Below, one piece after another: positions 42,201 through 48,978 of a DNA stretch of 64,000 nucleotides. Position numbers and translations under genes: made by a program. The stretch is from assembly GCA_964490325.1 (NCBI GenBank), contig CAZBBX010000007.1, positions 3,815 through 67,814 on the forward strand. Direction: 5' to 3'. A model generated the notes under the pieces. The model did not search any database, was not told the DNA's origin, and was given only the letters and a program-made list of their open reading frames with translations. The stretch is from DAOPJM01 sp964490325 (lineage in GTDB: Bacteria > Bacillota > Clostridia > Christensenellales > CAG-138). Positions within the stretch are counted from its first letter, which is position 1, and each line of letters opens with the position of its first letter.

Positions 42201-42251
42201 ATTTTGATCGTGGTGGTCGTGCTGCTGCGCCGCAAGCGCAAGGAAAAGTAA
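39228..42251 (+). CDS. Large surface-anchored metallophosphoesterase with GLUG-like repeats
   Basis: A 1007-residue protein. Signal peptide (ALLLAAALLLALLPAVSIAEG); residues of about 60 to 360 contain beta-solenoid GLUG-like repeats (YVGLFGNIG, then GGLYGTVENCVF, then GGVAGKV); about 430 to 640 two Ig/FnIII-like domains; about 650 to 930 a metallophosphoesterase with VSDLQATTEE, INLGDLTED, TAGNHECKGD, VTAHAG and NGHIHDYY. A Pro/Ala linker and a C-terminal membrane helix (WIAAAVVLLAVILIVVVVLL) with a basic tail anchor it. It likely releases phosphate from extracellular esters, like a purple-acid-phosphatase relative. Start 39228 has GAAAGGGG upstream. Confidence 0.88.
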   Translation: MRKQGVSRGLALLLAAALLLALLPAVSIAEGEALREQDIWAEATLLSLGAELPTYDAASDSYRIETPAQLLYLSGNWKTGDSNGDGAADAPCDGKYVLAADLDMSELMASIGAVLSKEAGTSVEGYMPPIAAEAEEDQTGGVRCAFFGDLDGQGHCISNLNIVRLTSKYVGLFGNIGHDHGTGSVENLALYNIHVYGLASCGLLVGGLYGTVENCVFTGSIDCVEKTAGGVAGKVKKNDDGTIGLVQNCFVYADIHLYGQGSENGAVGGITSAQSGGGRVINCYVAGSITVDGEGAQYVGGISGNLKSGQALTGCVMRLSSIVCEDGKDVGLLCGCYSGETGSHLADNLVWAGTRMEGKPTDDHPATAAYTTVDTAALTSKALYVETAGWDFDTVWSWVGTDELGYPLPAAFADERFMEPQGLMTDDLSVTSPILRSAEPAAMSAYEGEAATLSCTLTLPENVSCSGVKLYCGTDKDASAFTTSAAMTQTEAGLWQAEFPETALGSYYYCFVADTSAGTVRWPSTETGSVKLELVSAAAKYTPKQLTLNVGATVDCVGINWITDEGGLEAQLRWRLAGENDWNTEVVTDVYTAGIAGDHGSMVSYGVTLTGLAAGTAYEYQAVCTDGDKFYASAVYGFTTLPDGDEFQCVIVSDLQATTEEGYLPFLYSMQGFVTEQLGGADYVINLGDLTEDDTLAEYASMFSTLGEWYATQLTAFTAGNHECKGDVNYTIFKAVTRLPNGMEDAAIGDTTGSFIVGDVCFVTLNTEPYSGEEGADTAADKQLYYELQKAYAKAAFEASGCRWRVVTAHAGLIQDDETATAFLMQMCDELNVDLYFNGHIHDYYRATVRNGEKVEAGEGTSFITTSPMGNKFDDFRPGTIDELLAYQTGSSQDERQYFTLLKSDKSGLTVTAYQCSVDGDKTEKSTFASFDMIDSITLTESLSEKATAAAEGTSAPSEPAAAPTSAPAAETQKGGAQWIWIAAAVVLLAVILIVVVVLLRRKRKEK

Positions 42252-42261
42252 AAGATCCCTA

Positions 42262-42309
42262 TACAAATGCACCGAAGCCACCCGCAGGGGTGGCTTCGTG
42301 TTGTATTTG
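42262..42309. terminator. Terminator between convergent genes
   Basis: GAAGCCACCC (42274-42283) pairs with GGGTGGCTTC (42288-42297), extended by ATACAA/TTGTAT on either side. Serves the phosphoesterase and the kinase gene. Confidence 0.8.
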
Positions 42310-42358
42310 AATATCCTTAACCGACTCTCCGCTCGGCCTGTGCGTAAAGGGCGGCGGC

Positions 42359-43348
42359 TCAGTCGGAGGCGCGCTCCTGCTCGGGGAAGCGCAGCGTGAC
42401 GGCGGTCCCCTTTCCCACCTCGGAGCGGATGCTCAGCTCATGCCCCAAGGTATGCAGCACCTTCTTGACCAGGTACAGCCCCACGCCCGTGGATCGCTGA
42501 TCCGCCCGTCCGTTGTAGCCCGTAAAGCCCTTTTCGCCCAAGCGCGGCAGATCCTCCGCCGCAACGCCTATGCCGCTGTCCCGGATGGTCAGGGTGTCAC
42601 CCTCGCTTGTGATGGTGACCCCGCCCACATTCGTGTACTTCAGGGCGTTGCTCAAAAGCTGCTCGAACACAAAGCTGAGCCAGCGCAGGTCGGACAGGAC
42701 GATCAGGCCGCAGGGCTCGTAACGAAGCGTGAGCTTCTTGCGGGAGAACGACCGCGCCAGCTTCTTTAGGGCAAGCTTCATCGCATCGTCCACGCGTATC
42801 CAAGCAAGCTGCAGGTCGCTGCCCTCCTCCACGCGGACGAATTGCAGCGCCATCCCCACATACTGATCGACGCGGAAAAGCTGCTCGCGCAGCTCCTCAT
42901 CGCGGGGAGCGTTTGCAGGAACGCTTTGCAGCAGCAGATCCATTGCGGCGATGGGCGTCTTGATCTGGTGCGCCCACAGGGTGTAGTAGTCGCTCTGCTC
43001 GGCGGCGCGCCTTGCGCCCTGCGCCTCCTGCTCGCGCAGCGCTGCGCTCAGATCCGTCACCAGCGTGTGATAGTCCCGCTCGATCAGATCCCGCGGCTCG
43101 GGCAAAAGTCCCGCGTCATAGCGGATGCGCGCCGCGCCGCTTATGAGCGCCGCATGACGGCGTTTGTAGCGGAAAAAGCCGATCAGACAGAGGATCAGGG
43201 CGCCGACCAAGCAGAGCAGGGCGGCGTACAGCACGGGCTCCAAGGGCAGCTCGTACAGGAAGAACACCAGCGCGAACACCCCCGCCACCATCAAAAACAG
43301 CAGCAGGCTCTTGCGATGCGACCAAATATACGAAAAAAACAGCTTCAT
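42359..43348 (-). CDS. Sensor histidine kinase
   Basis: A 329-residue membrane kinase. Two membrane helices in residues 10 to 60 with almost no loop between (GraS/BceS-like intramembrane sensor), the H box YTLWAHQIKTPIAAMD, then FVFEQLLSNALKY (N box), LTIRDSGIGVAAED (G1) and GLYLVKKVLHTLG (G2). It probably senses envelope stress or antimicrobial peptides through a partner protein. It starts 2 bp from the end of the regulator gene, so they are co-transcribed. Confidence 0.93.
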   Translation of the reverse strand: MKLFFSYIWSHRKSLLLFLMVAGVFALVFFLYELPLEPVLYAALLCLVGALILCLIGFFRYKRRHAALISGAARIRYDAGLLPEPRDLIERDYHTLVTDLSAALREQEAQGARRAAEQSDYYTLWAHQIKTPIAAMDLLLQSVPANAPRDEELREQLFRVDQYVGMALQFVRVEEGSDLQLAWIRVDDAMKLALKKLARSFSRKKLTLRYEPCGLIVLSDLRWLSFVFEQLLSNALKYTNVGGVTITSEGDTLTIRDSGIGVAAEDLPRLGEKGFTGYNGRADQRSTGVGLYLVKKVLHTLGHELSIRSEVGKGTAVTLRFPEQERASD

Positions 43349-43349
43349 A

Positions 43350-44024
43350 TCAGTTTTCGATGAGGTAGCCCAGCCCCTTTCGGGTCTTGATAAGATCCCG
43401 AATGCCCGCTTCCTCCAACTTCTTGCGCAGCCTTGTCACGTTCACCGTGAGGGTGTTGTCGTCCACAAAGCTGTCCGTCTCCCACAGGCGGGTCATGAGC
43501 GTGTCGCGTGCAATGACGCGGCCGCAGTTCTCGATGAGCACCTCCAAGATCCGCAGCTCGTTTCGCGTCAGCGGCACCCGCGTTTCGCCGCAGAGCAGGA
43601 CGGCCTCGGCGCGATCGAGCGTCACGCCGCCTGCGCTTAAGCGTTCGGTCGGCGCACCCAGCTCGTAGCTGCGCCGCAGGAGCGCGCCCACTTTGGCGGT
43701 CAGCACGTCCAGATCGAAGGGCTTGGCGATAAAATCGTCCCCGCCCATGTTCATGGCCATGACGATGTTCAGATTGTCCGCCGAGGAGGACAGGAACATC
43801 ACGGGAACGCGGGAGCGTTCGCGGATGAGGCGGCAGCGGTGATAGCCGTTGGAGAAGGGCAGGGACACGTCCATCAGCACCAGCTGTGGATCAAAGGCGT
43901 CAAAGCCGCAAAGGGGGTCGGAAAGATCTGTGACCCGCCGCGCCTCGTAGCCCCAAGCCGTCAGCCGCGCCTCGATGGAGCGAGAGATGACCTCGTCATC
44001 CTCCACGATCAAAATGCGGTACAT
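43350..44024 (-). CDS. OmpR-family response regulator
   Basis: A 224-residue protein. MYRILIVEDDEVISRSIEAR begins the receiver domain with VLMDVSLPFSNGYH as the phospho-Asp site, followed by an OmpR/PhoB winged helix (ELRILEVLIENCGRVIARDTLM). The ATG is within the stop of the HIT gene (TGATG), so translation is coupled; the frame extends upstream without conservation. It pairs with the histidine kinase next to it. Confidence 0.94.
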   Translation of the reverse strand: MYRILIVEDDEVISRSIEARLTAWGYEARRVTDLSDPLCGFDAFDPQLVLMDVSLPFSNGYHRCRLIRERSRVPVMFLSSSADNLNIVMAMNMGGDDFIAKPFDLDVLTAKVGALLRRSYELGAPTERLSAGGVTLDRAEAVLLCGETRVPLTRNELRILEVLIENCGRVIARDTLMTRLWETDSFVDDNTLTVNVTRLRKKLEEAGIRDLIKTRKGLGYLIEN

Positions 44025-44365
44025 CAGTTGTCCCACTTGAGCGTCCGTCCGCCGATAAGGTGCAGATGCAGATGGGGGACGCTCTGGCCGCCGTCCGCGC
44101 CGATGTTGGTGATGAGGCGGTAGCCCGTCTCGGCCACGCCTAAGTCGGCGGCAAGCTTGCGTGCCAAGGCGAACATGGCGCACAGCAGAGCGTCGTCCGC
44201 AGCCGTCAAAGCCTGCGCGCTTTCTTTGTGGCGCTTGGGGATGATGAGGATGTGGACAGGCGCCTGCGGCGCGATGTCATAGAAGGCCAAGAGGGTGTCG
44301 TCCTCATAGGCCTTGCGGGACGGGATCTCCCCCGCCGCGATGCGGCAAAACAGGCAGTTTTCCAT
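44024..44365 (-). CDS. HIT-family nucleotide hydrolase
   Basis: A 113-residue protein. ENCLFCRIAAGEIPS carries the zinc-binding N-terminus, and QSVPHLHLHLIGGR is the HxHxH catalytic triad. These HINT-type enzymes hydrolyse nucleotidyl-adducts such as AMP-lysine. It precedes the two-component genes and its TGA overlaps the regulator's ATG. Placing HIT in this operon may be incidental. Confidence 0.94.
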   Translation of the reverse strand: MENCLFCRIAAGEIPSRKAYEDDTLLAFYDIAPQAPVHILIIPKRHKESAQALTAADDALLCAMFALARKLAADLGVAETGYRLITNIGADGGQSVPHLHLHLIGGRTLKWDN

Positions 44366-44395
44366 GGTCATAGTCCTTTCCAAGTTTTTGTGTAT

Positions 44396-44520
44396 CCGCC
44401 CTTGCGGAATGTTGGTGAGAGGCGGTCGCATTGGCAAGGCGGGCGGATGGTATCCGCCCCTACAGGATGTCGGCGAGAGGCAGTCGCGTCCGAAGCGCGG
44501 GCGGATGGTATCCGCCCCTA
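44396..44520. repeat. Palindromic repeats carrying the mtaB stop codon
   Basis: Two full copies of GGGCGGAT-GGT-ATCCGCCC (44441-44459 and 44499-44517) and a partial third (44393-44400). On the minus strand the mtaB stop TAG (44518-44520) lies in the second copy, with sequence ACATCCCGTAGGGGCGGAT, and ACATCCTGTAGGGGCGGAT is repeated 60 bp further. So the mtaB 3' end (GACATCC) is itself repeated. Confidence 0.8.
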
Positions 44521-45834
44521 CGGGATGTCGGCAAGGCGCAAGACAAGCCCGCCGTCCGCGCCGCGCTGTACTTCGCCCGATACTAAGCTGCCTTCGGGCA
44601 GCTGCAGGGGCTTGCCCGACGCATCGACGGGGCGCGCCTGCAGGTAGCGCTTGAGGTAGCCCGCGCCGTCCGTTTCGACGAGCAGCTCCTCGCGTATGCC
44701 GGGCAGACTGTCGGCATAGGCGGTCGCCAAGCGTTCGCCCAAGGCGATCAGCTCCTTGGTGCGCGCCTCCTTGACGGCGCGGGAGAGCTGTCCAGCCATC
44801 GCCGCCGCCTTGGTACCGTCGCGGCGGCTGTAGGGAAAGACATGCAGCCTTGCAAAGCCCAGCTCGCGCACAAAGTCCATCGTTTCCCCATGCTCCGCTT
44901 CCGTCTCGGCGGGAAAACCCGCGATAAGGTCGGTGGTCAGGGCGCAGTTTGGTATCAGCTGCCGAAGCGCAGCGCAGGCGCCGCGATAGCCCGCCGTGTC
45001 GTAGCGGCGGTTCATGCGCTTTAGCACGGCGTCGCTGCCGCTTTGCAGCGACAGATGGAACTGCGGACAGAGCGCGGGGCAGTCCGTGAGCGTTTGCAGA
45101 AAGTTTTCCGTGACCGCAACGGGCTCCAGCGAACCCAAGCGGATGCGCGGCAGCCCCGCCGCCTGCGCCAAGCGGATCACGTCCGCCAATTCGCCCTTGC
45201 CGTTCGGCTCCTTGCCGTAAGCGCCAAGCTGGATGCCCGTAAGCACCACCTCGGCGCAGCCCTCGGCCGCCAGCGCGTCCAGTTCGCGCCTGCAGCTTTC
45301 CAAGGAGCGGGAGCGCAGCGCGCCGCGGGCAAAGGGGATGGCGCAGTAGCTGCAAAAGTTGACGCAGCCGTCCTGAATTTTCAGCGTGGCACGGGTGCGG
45401 TCGTCGTGAATGGCGGACAGCTCCTCAAAGCAGCGCCGCTCAAAGGGCGGGGGCGTGACGGGAGCGGGGGGCAGAGCCTCGCCACGGCGTCTGGCGGCAA
45501 GGGCGCTCTCGCAGAGGCGCACAAGCTCGCGCCGTCCCTCGGTGCCCACGACCAGCGCCACACCGGGCAGAGCCGCCACCGTTTCCCGCGCAGTTTCGGC
45601 ATAGCAGCCCACGGCGACCACCAAGGCGTCGGGCGCGGTGCAGTGGGCGCGGGAGAGGAGCTGCCGCGACTTCTTGTCGCTCATCGCCGTGACCGTGCAG
45701 GTGTTGACGATGACGGCGTCCGCGTCCGTGCCAAAGGGAACGAGCTCGTGCCCCGCCGCGGCAAACAGCTCGCGCAGGGCTTCCGTTTCGTATTGATTCA
45801 CCTTGCAGCCCAAGGTGGCAAAGGCGACCTTCAA
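44518..45834 (-). CDS. mtaB: tRNA threonylcarbamoyladenosine methylthiotransferase MtaB
   Basis: A 438-residue radical SAM enzyme that converts t6A37 to ms2t6A37 in tRNA. The N-terminal VAFATLGCKVNQYET matches MtaB rather than MiaB. CVNFCSYC binds the radical SAM cluster, with Cys ligands for a second cluster in the N-terminal domain (GCKVNQ, VNTCTV, CYAE). A C-terminal TRAM-like domain follows. I use the TTG at 45834 because AAAGGAG is 7 bp upstream and the conserved sequence begins there. It is 300 bp after rsmE. Confidence 0.92.
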   Translation of the reverse strand: MKVAFATLGCKVNQYETEALRELFAAAGHELVPFGTDADAVIVNTCTVTAMSDKKSRQLLSRAHCTAPDALVVAVGCYAETARETVAALPGVALVVGTEGRRELVRLCESALAARRRGEALPPAPVTPPPFERRCFEELSAIHDDRTRATLKIQDGCVNFCSYCAIPFARGALRSRSLESCRRELDALAAEGCAEVVLTGIQLGAYGKEPNGKGELADVIRLAQAAGLPRIRLGSLEPVAVTENFLQTLTDCPALCPQFHLSLQSGSDAVLKRMNRRYDTAGYRGACAALRQLIPNCALTTDLIAGFPAETEAEHGETMDFVRELGFARLHVFPYSRRDGTKAAAMAGQLSRAVKEARTKELIALGERLATAYADSLPGIREELLVETDGAGYLKRYLQARPVDASGKPLQLPEGSLVSGEVQRGADGGLVLRLADIP

Positions 45835-46138
45835 ATTGGCGCTCCTTTCGAAGTAGATGAGGAGGAGAACGTTGGTGAGGCGGGCGGATGGTATCCGTCC
45901 CTGCGGGATGCGGGGGAAGTATCGCCCCCAATGGTTCCGTCTGTTGCTTTGCAGAGCAAAGCTGCCTTCATCAAGCGTGTCATGCGTGCAGGACACGCGT
46001 TGCATACGGCTGCGCGTTTGGCGCAATGCAGCAGGGCAGACGAAGTCTGCCGCATCCTGCCGCCACCGGCGGCACAGCCTTCTCGCGTTCCGCTCCCACC
46101 ATAGGTAAAGCGAGATCCCCTATCCATCCAAATATTCC
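45835..46138. other. Intergenic region with palindromic repeat and hairpins
   Basis: No gene. GGGCGGAT-GGT-ATCCGTCC at 45882-45900 is a variant of the dispersed palindrome. GCTTTGCAGAGCAAAGC (45943-45959) is another dyad. I see no clear promoter. Confidence 0.4.
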
Positions 46139-46852
46139 TTATTCCAGTTCGTACAGCAGCTGGGCAAGCAGCGCCATTCCCGCCGTTTCGGTGCGCAGGA
46201 TGCGCCGCCCAAGCGACACGCTCACCGCGCCGAGGCCGCCAAGACGCTCGATCTCGGCTTTGGCAAAGCCGCCCTCGGGACCGATCAAAACGGCGATGCG
46301 CCGCCCCACGCCCGCACGAAGGACGCTCTTGAGGCTCGTTTCCCGCTCATCCTCATAGGCGACCAGTACGTTGTCGTAGGGGGCGGGGTCGAAGGCGGAC
46401 AGGCGGACAAGCGGCAGCACTTCGGGGATCACGCCCCGACCGCTCTGCTTGGCGGCCTCCTCACACACGCGCCTGTAGCGCAGCAGGCGCTTGTCAAACT
46501 CCTTATCGGGCTGCACAACGCAGCGCTCACAGAGCAGCGGCACAAAGGCGGCCGCGCCCAGCTCCACGCCCTTTTGCAGGATCAGCTCCATCTTGCCCGC
46601 CTTGGGCAGCCCCTGCAGCAGGGTCACGCGGTGGACGGGTTCGCTTGGGGCGTCGCGCCACGGCTCGGTGACAAAAAACACCTTGTCCGCCTCGATGCTT
46701 GAAAGCTTCGCCTCGCACTCGCGTCCCTTGCCGTCGCACAGGCGCACCGTGTCGCCCACGCCCAAGCGCAGCACCCGTACGATGTGCTTGACGTCCTCGC
46801 CGCGCACCACGGCTCCGTCCTCATACAGTTCGTCGGTAAAGAAGCGGTTCAT
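46139..46852 (-). CDS. rsmE: 16S rRNA (uracil1498-N3)-methyltransferase
   Basis: A 237-residue SPOUT enzyme that methylates U1498 of 16S rRNA. RFFTDELYEDGAVVRGEDVK begins the PUA-like domain; LQKGVELGAAAFVPLLCERC and IAVLIGPEGGFAKAEIE with VSLGRRILRTETA form the knotted SAM site. The ATG overlaps the prmA stop by 4 bp, the usual prmA-rsmE order in Firmicutes. Confidence 0.95.
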   Translation of the reverse strand: MNRFFTDELYEDGAVVRGEDVKHIVRVLRLGVGDTVRLCDGKGRECEAKLSSIEADKVFFVTEPWRDAPSEPVHRVTLLQGLPKAGKMELILQKGVELGAAAFVPLLCERCVVQPDKEFDKRLLRYRRVCEEAAKQSGRGVIPEVLPLVRLSAFDPAPYDNVLVAYEDERETSLKSVLRAGVGRRIAVLIGPEGGFAKAEIERLGGLGAVSVSLGRRILRTETAGMALLAQLLYELE

Positions 46853-47805
46853 CTTGTCAGGTATGCGTTCCAGCCGCCTGCGGCAAGGTGGGTCTCGACG
46901 GTGAAGCCCGCCTTGTCAAGCGCGGCCTCGACCTCGGCGCAGCGTTCGTCGATGATGCCGGAGCAGAGGAACACGCCGCCTGTCGCCACCTTTTCCCTTG
47001 CAAAGGGGGCAAGCGCGATGATGACGTCCGCCACGATGTTTGCCGCCACCACGGGATAACGTCCCGCAAGACTGCCGCGCAGCGCGGTATCGGTCAGAAC
47101 ATCCCCAATGCGGATGGTATAGTCCTCGTCGGCGATGCCGTTCATCTCGGCATTCTCTCGGGCAATGCTCTTTGCGATGGGGTCGATGTCCACCGCCGTG
47201 GCGTGCTTTGCGCCCAAGAGCAGAGCCGCAATGGACAGGATGCCGCTGCCGCAGCCCAGATCCAGCATCTCGTCCCCCGCGTGCACCGCGCCCTCCAGCA
47301 GCTCCAAGCACAACCGCGTGGTGTGATGCGCCCCCGTGCCGAACGCCATGCCCGGATCAAGACGCAGCACCGTGCGGGTCGTTTCGGGGCAGGGCTCCCA
47401 GCTTGGCAGCACCAAAAGGCGCTTACCGATCTCTAAGGGCTTGTAGTACTTTTTCCAGTTGTTCGCCCAGTCCTGCTCGTCCACGCGGGTGACGGAGCAA
47501 GCCAAGCTGCCCAAGTTTACTGCGGGCAGGATGGCGGGCAGACGCAGGATGGCAGCCTTGGCCGCCTCCAATTTCGCAAGGTTTTCGGGCAGATCGGCAA
47601 GGTATGCCTTCACGCAGGGGGCGTCCGTGCCGATGGTCTCCTTGTCGGCAAAGTCCCAGTAGCGGGCGTTTTCCAAGATGAACGCCATGGCCTTTTCGTG
47701 GCTCTCCTCAATGGAAAGCTCCATCAGCCCCACGCCGTTGAGCGCGGCGCAAACGGCGTCGCTGCCCTCGTCGGTGGTATACACAGCCAATTCCCAATAG
47801 ATCAT
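46849..47805 (-). CDS. prmA: Ribosomal protein L11 methyltransferase
   Basis: A 318-residue methyltransferase. MIYWELAVYTTDEGSDAVCA is the N-terminal substrate domain; MLDLGCGSGILSIAALLLGA is the SAM-binding motif I; DPGMAFGTGAHHTTRLCLELL and ANIVADVIIALAP are PrmA signatures. It trimethylates L11. It precedes rsmE in one operon. Confidence 0.95.
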   Translation of the reverse strand: MIYWELAVYTTDEGSDAVCAALNGVGLMELSIEESHEKAMAFILENARYWDFADKETIGTDAPCVKAYLADLPENLAKLEAAKAAILRLPAILPAVNLGSLACSVTRVDEQDWANNWKKYYKPLEIGKRLLVLPSWEPCPETTRTVLRLDPGMAFGTGAHHTTRLCLELLEGAVHAGDEMLDLGCGSGILSIAALLLGAKHATAVDIDPIAKSIARENAEMNGIADEDYTIRIGDVLTDTALRGSLAGRYPVVAANIVADVIIALAPFAREKVATGGVFLCSGIIDERCAEVEAALDKAGFTVETHLAAGGWNAYLTR

Positions 47806-47848
47806 GCTTTCGTCTCCTCGTTTCCCGTTGTTTTGCCTTTAGCGGCGG

Positions 47849-48508
47849 TCAGTGCGCCTGCGCAGTGCGCGCCTTGTTGCCTATGGCTCTGTTGCCAAGC
47901 CACAGCAGCCACGAAAAGAGCGCCGCCATGCCAAGGATCACCACGATCCAAACGCAGCTCATGTACCAAGGCTGCTCATACACATGCAGGAAGGGATAGG
48001 GGCCGACCAGCGTCCTTGTGAGGTTCATGCAAAGGACGATGGCGGCATACACGAACGTGGGCAGCAGCCCCGTAAGGACGCAGCGCTTGCCAAGGCAAGG
48101 CTCGGTCTCAAACAACAAAAAGGACAGCATCGCCAAAACGGGGCAGAGGAAGTGCAAATAGAGCATCGAGCCACTGAACAGCAGGTGCGGCAGCGAGGCA
48201 AAGCCCTGCTCGTCCATCGGCGCAAGCACGAACACCACCACAAAGAAGGTCAGCGCCACGCAGCCCGACGCCATGTGCCTTAGGCTCGCCGCCCACTTGG
48301 GCAGCGCCTTGCCGCCGCGAAGCTGCCGCAGGGCAAGGGGCAGATACAGCGCGCTTGCAAGGAGCGCCAGATAGTTGGACTCCTGCGTGTAGTACTCAAA
48401 CGAACCGTCGCCGTATTCGATGATGCTCAGCGTGATGCCCACAAGCTCCAGTAGAACGATCAGCGCATTGCACATGATCGCAAGGATCTGCCTTGTCTTT
48501 TTCTTCAT
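47849..48508 (-). CDS. Pr6Pr-like six-helix membrane protein
   Basis: A 219-residue protein with six membrane helices (QILAIMCNALIVLLELVGIT, then YLALLASALYLPLALRQL, then ASGCVALTFFVVVFVLAP, and so on). YYTQESNYLA and the HLLFSGSMLYLHFLCP segment resemble the FAR-17a/AIG1-like (Pr6Pr) group. Function is unknown, possibly lipid-related. A promoter (48536-48564) precedes it, and prmA is on the same strand 43 bp downstream. Confidence 0.75.
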   Translation of the reverse strand: MKKKTRQILAIMCNALIVLLELVGITLSIIEYGDGSFEYYTQESNYLALLASALYLPLALRQLRGGKALPKWAASLRHMASGCVALTFFVVVFVLAPMDEQGFASLPHLLFSGSMLYLHFLCPVLAMLSFLLFETEPCLGKRCVLTGLLPTFVYAAIVLCMNLTRTLVGPYPFLHVYEQPWYMSCVWIVVILGMAALFSWLLWLGNRAIGNKARTAQAH

Positions 48509-48535
48509 TTTGTATGCCTTCCCTCATTTTTTGTC

Positions 48536-48564
48536 AGTATACCACGTTTGCGCCCCGCTGTGAA
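48536..48564 (-). promoter_or_regulatory. Promoter of the membrane protein gene
   Basis: Minus-strand TTCACA (48559-48564), 17-bp spacer, TATACT (48536-48541), 28 bp before the start. Confidence 0.6.
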
Positions 48565-48600
48565 TACGCGCATTTTCATAAAAGTGCACAAGCAGGCAGG

Positions 48601-48627
48601 AAAAAAGCGGGGTGCAGCAGACCCCGC
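48601..48627 (-). terminator. Terminator after the aldolase-tail array
   Basis: GCGGGGT (48607-48613) pairs with ACCCCGC (48621-48627); the minus transcript continues into six U. It lies after the copied tails, so these are in the aldolase 3' UTR. Confidence 0.85.
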
Positions 48628-48646
48628 TTCAGATCGAGAGGAAAGT

Positions 48647-48978
48647 TATGCCTCCGCTTGGATCGCCGCGATGAGCGCGTCGGTCGCCGTGTCGGGGGTC
48701 GCCCAAGCAACGCACAGGGGTCAGCCCGCCCGAAGCGAGGGGCGCCCGATCTATGCCTCCGCTTGGATCGCCGCGATGAGCGCAGCGGTCGCCTCGTCGG
48801 GGGTCGCCCAAGAGACGCAGATGCGCACGGGGGTCAGCCCGTCCGAAGCGAGGGGGCGCCCGGTCTATGCTTCTGCTTGGATCGCCGCGATGAGCGCAGC
48901 GGTCGCCTCGTCGGGGGTCGCCCAAGAGACGCAGATGCGCACGGGGGTCAGCCCGTCTGAAGCGAGGGGACGCCCGAT
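48647..48978 (-). repeat. Three tandem copies of the aldolase 3' end
   Basis: Copies begin (plus coordinates) at 48866, 48752 and 48647, with periods 114, 114 and 105 bp. Reading on from the gene's TAG in the same frame, the first two copies each encode 37 residues, (I/T)GRPLASDGLTPV followed by RICVSWATPDEAT and AALIAAIQAEA, then a TAG. Between them most differences are in third positions. The third copy has a short deletion that breaks the frame. A terminator follows. Confidence 0.9.
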
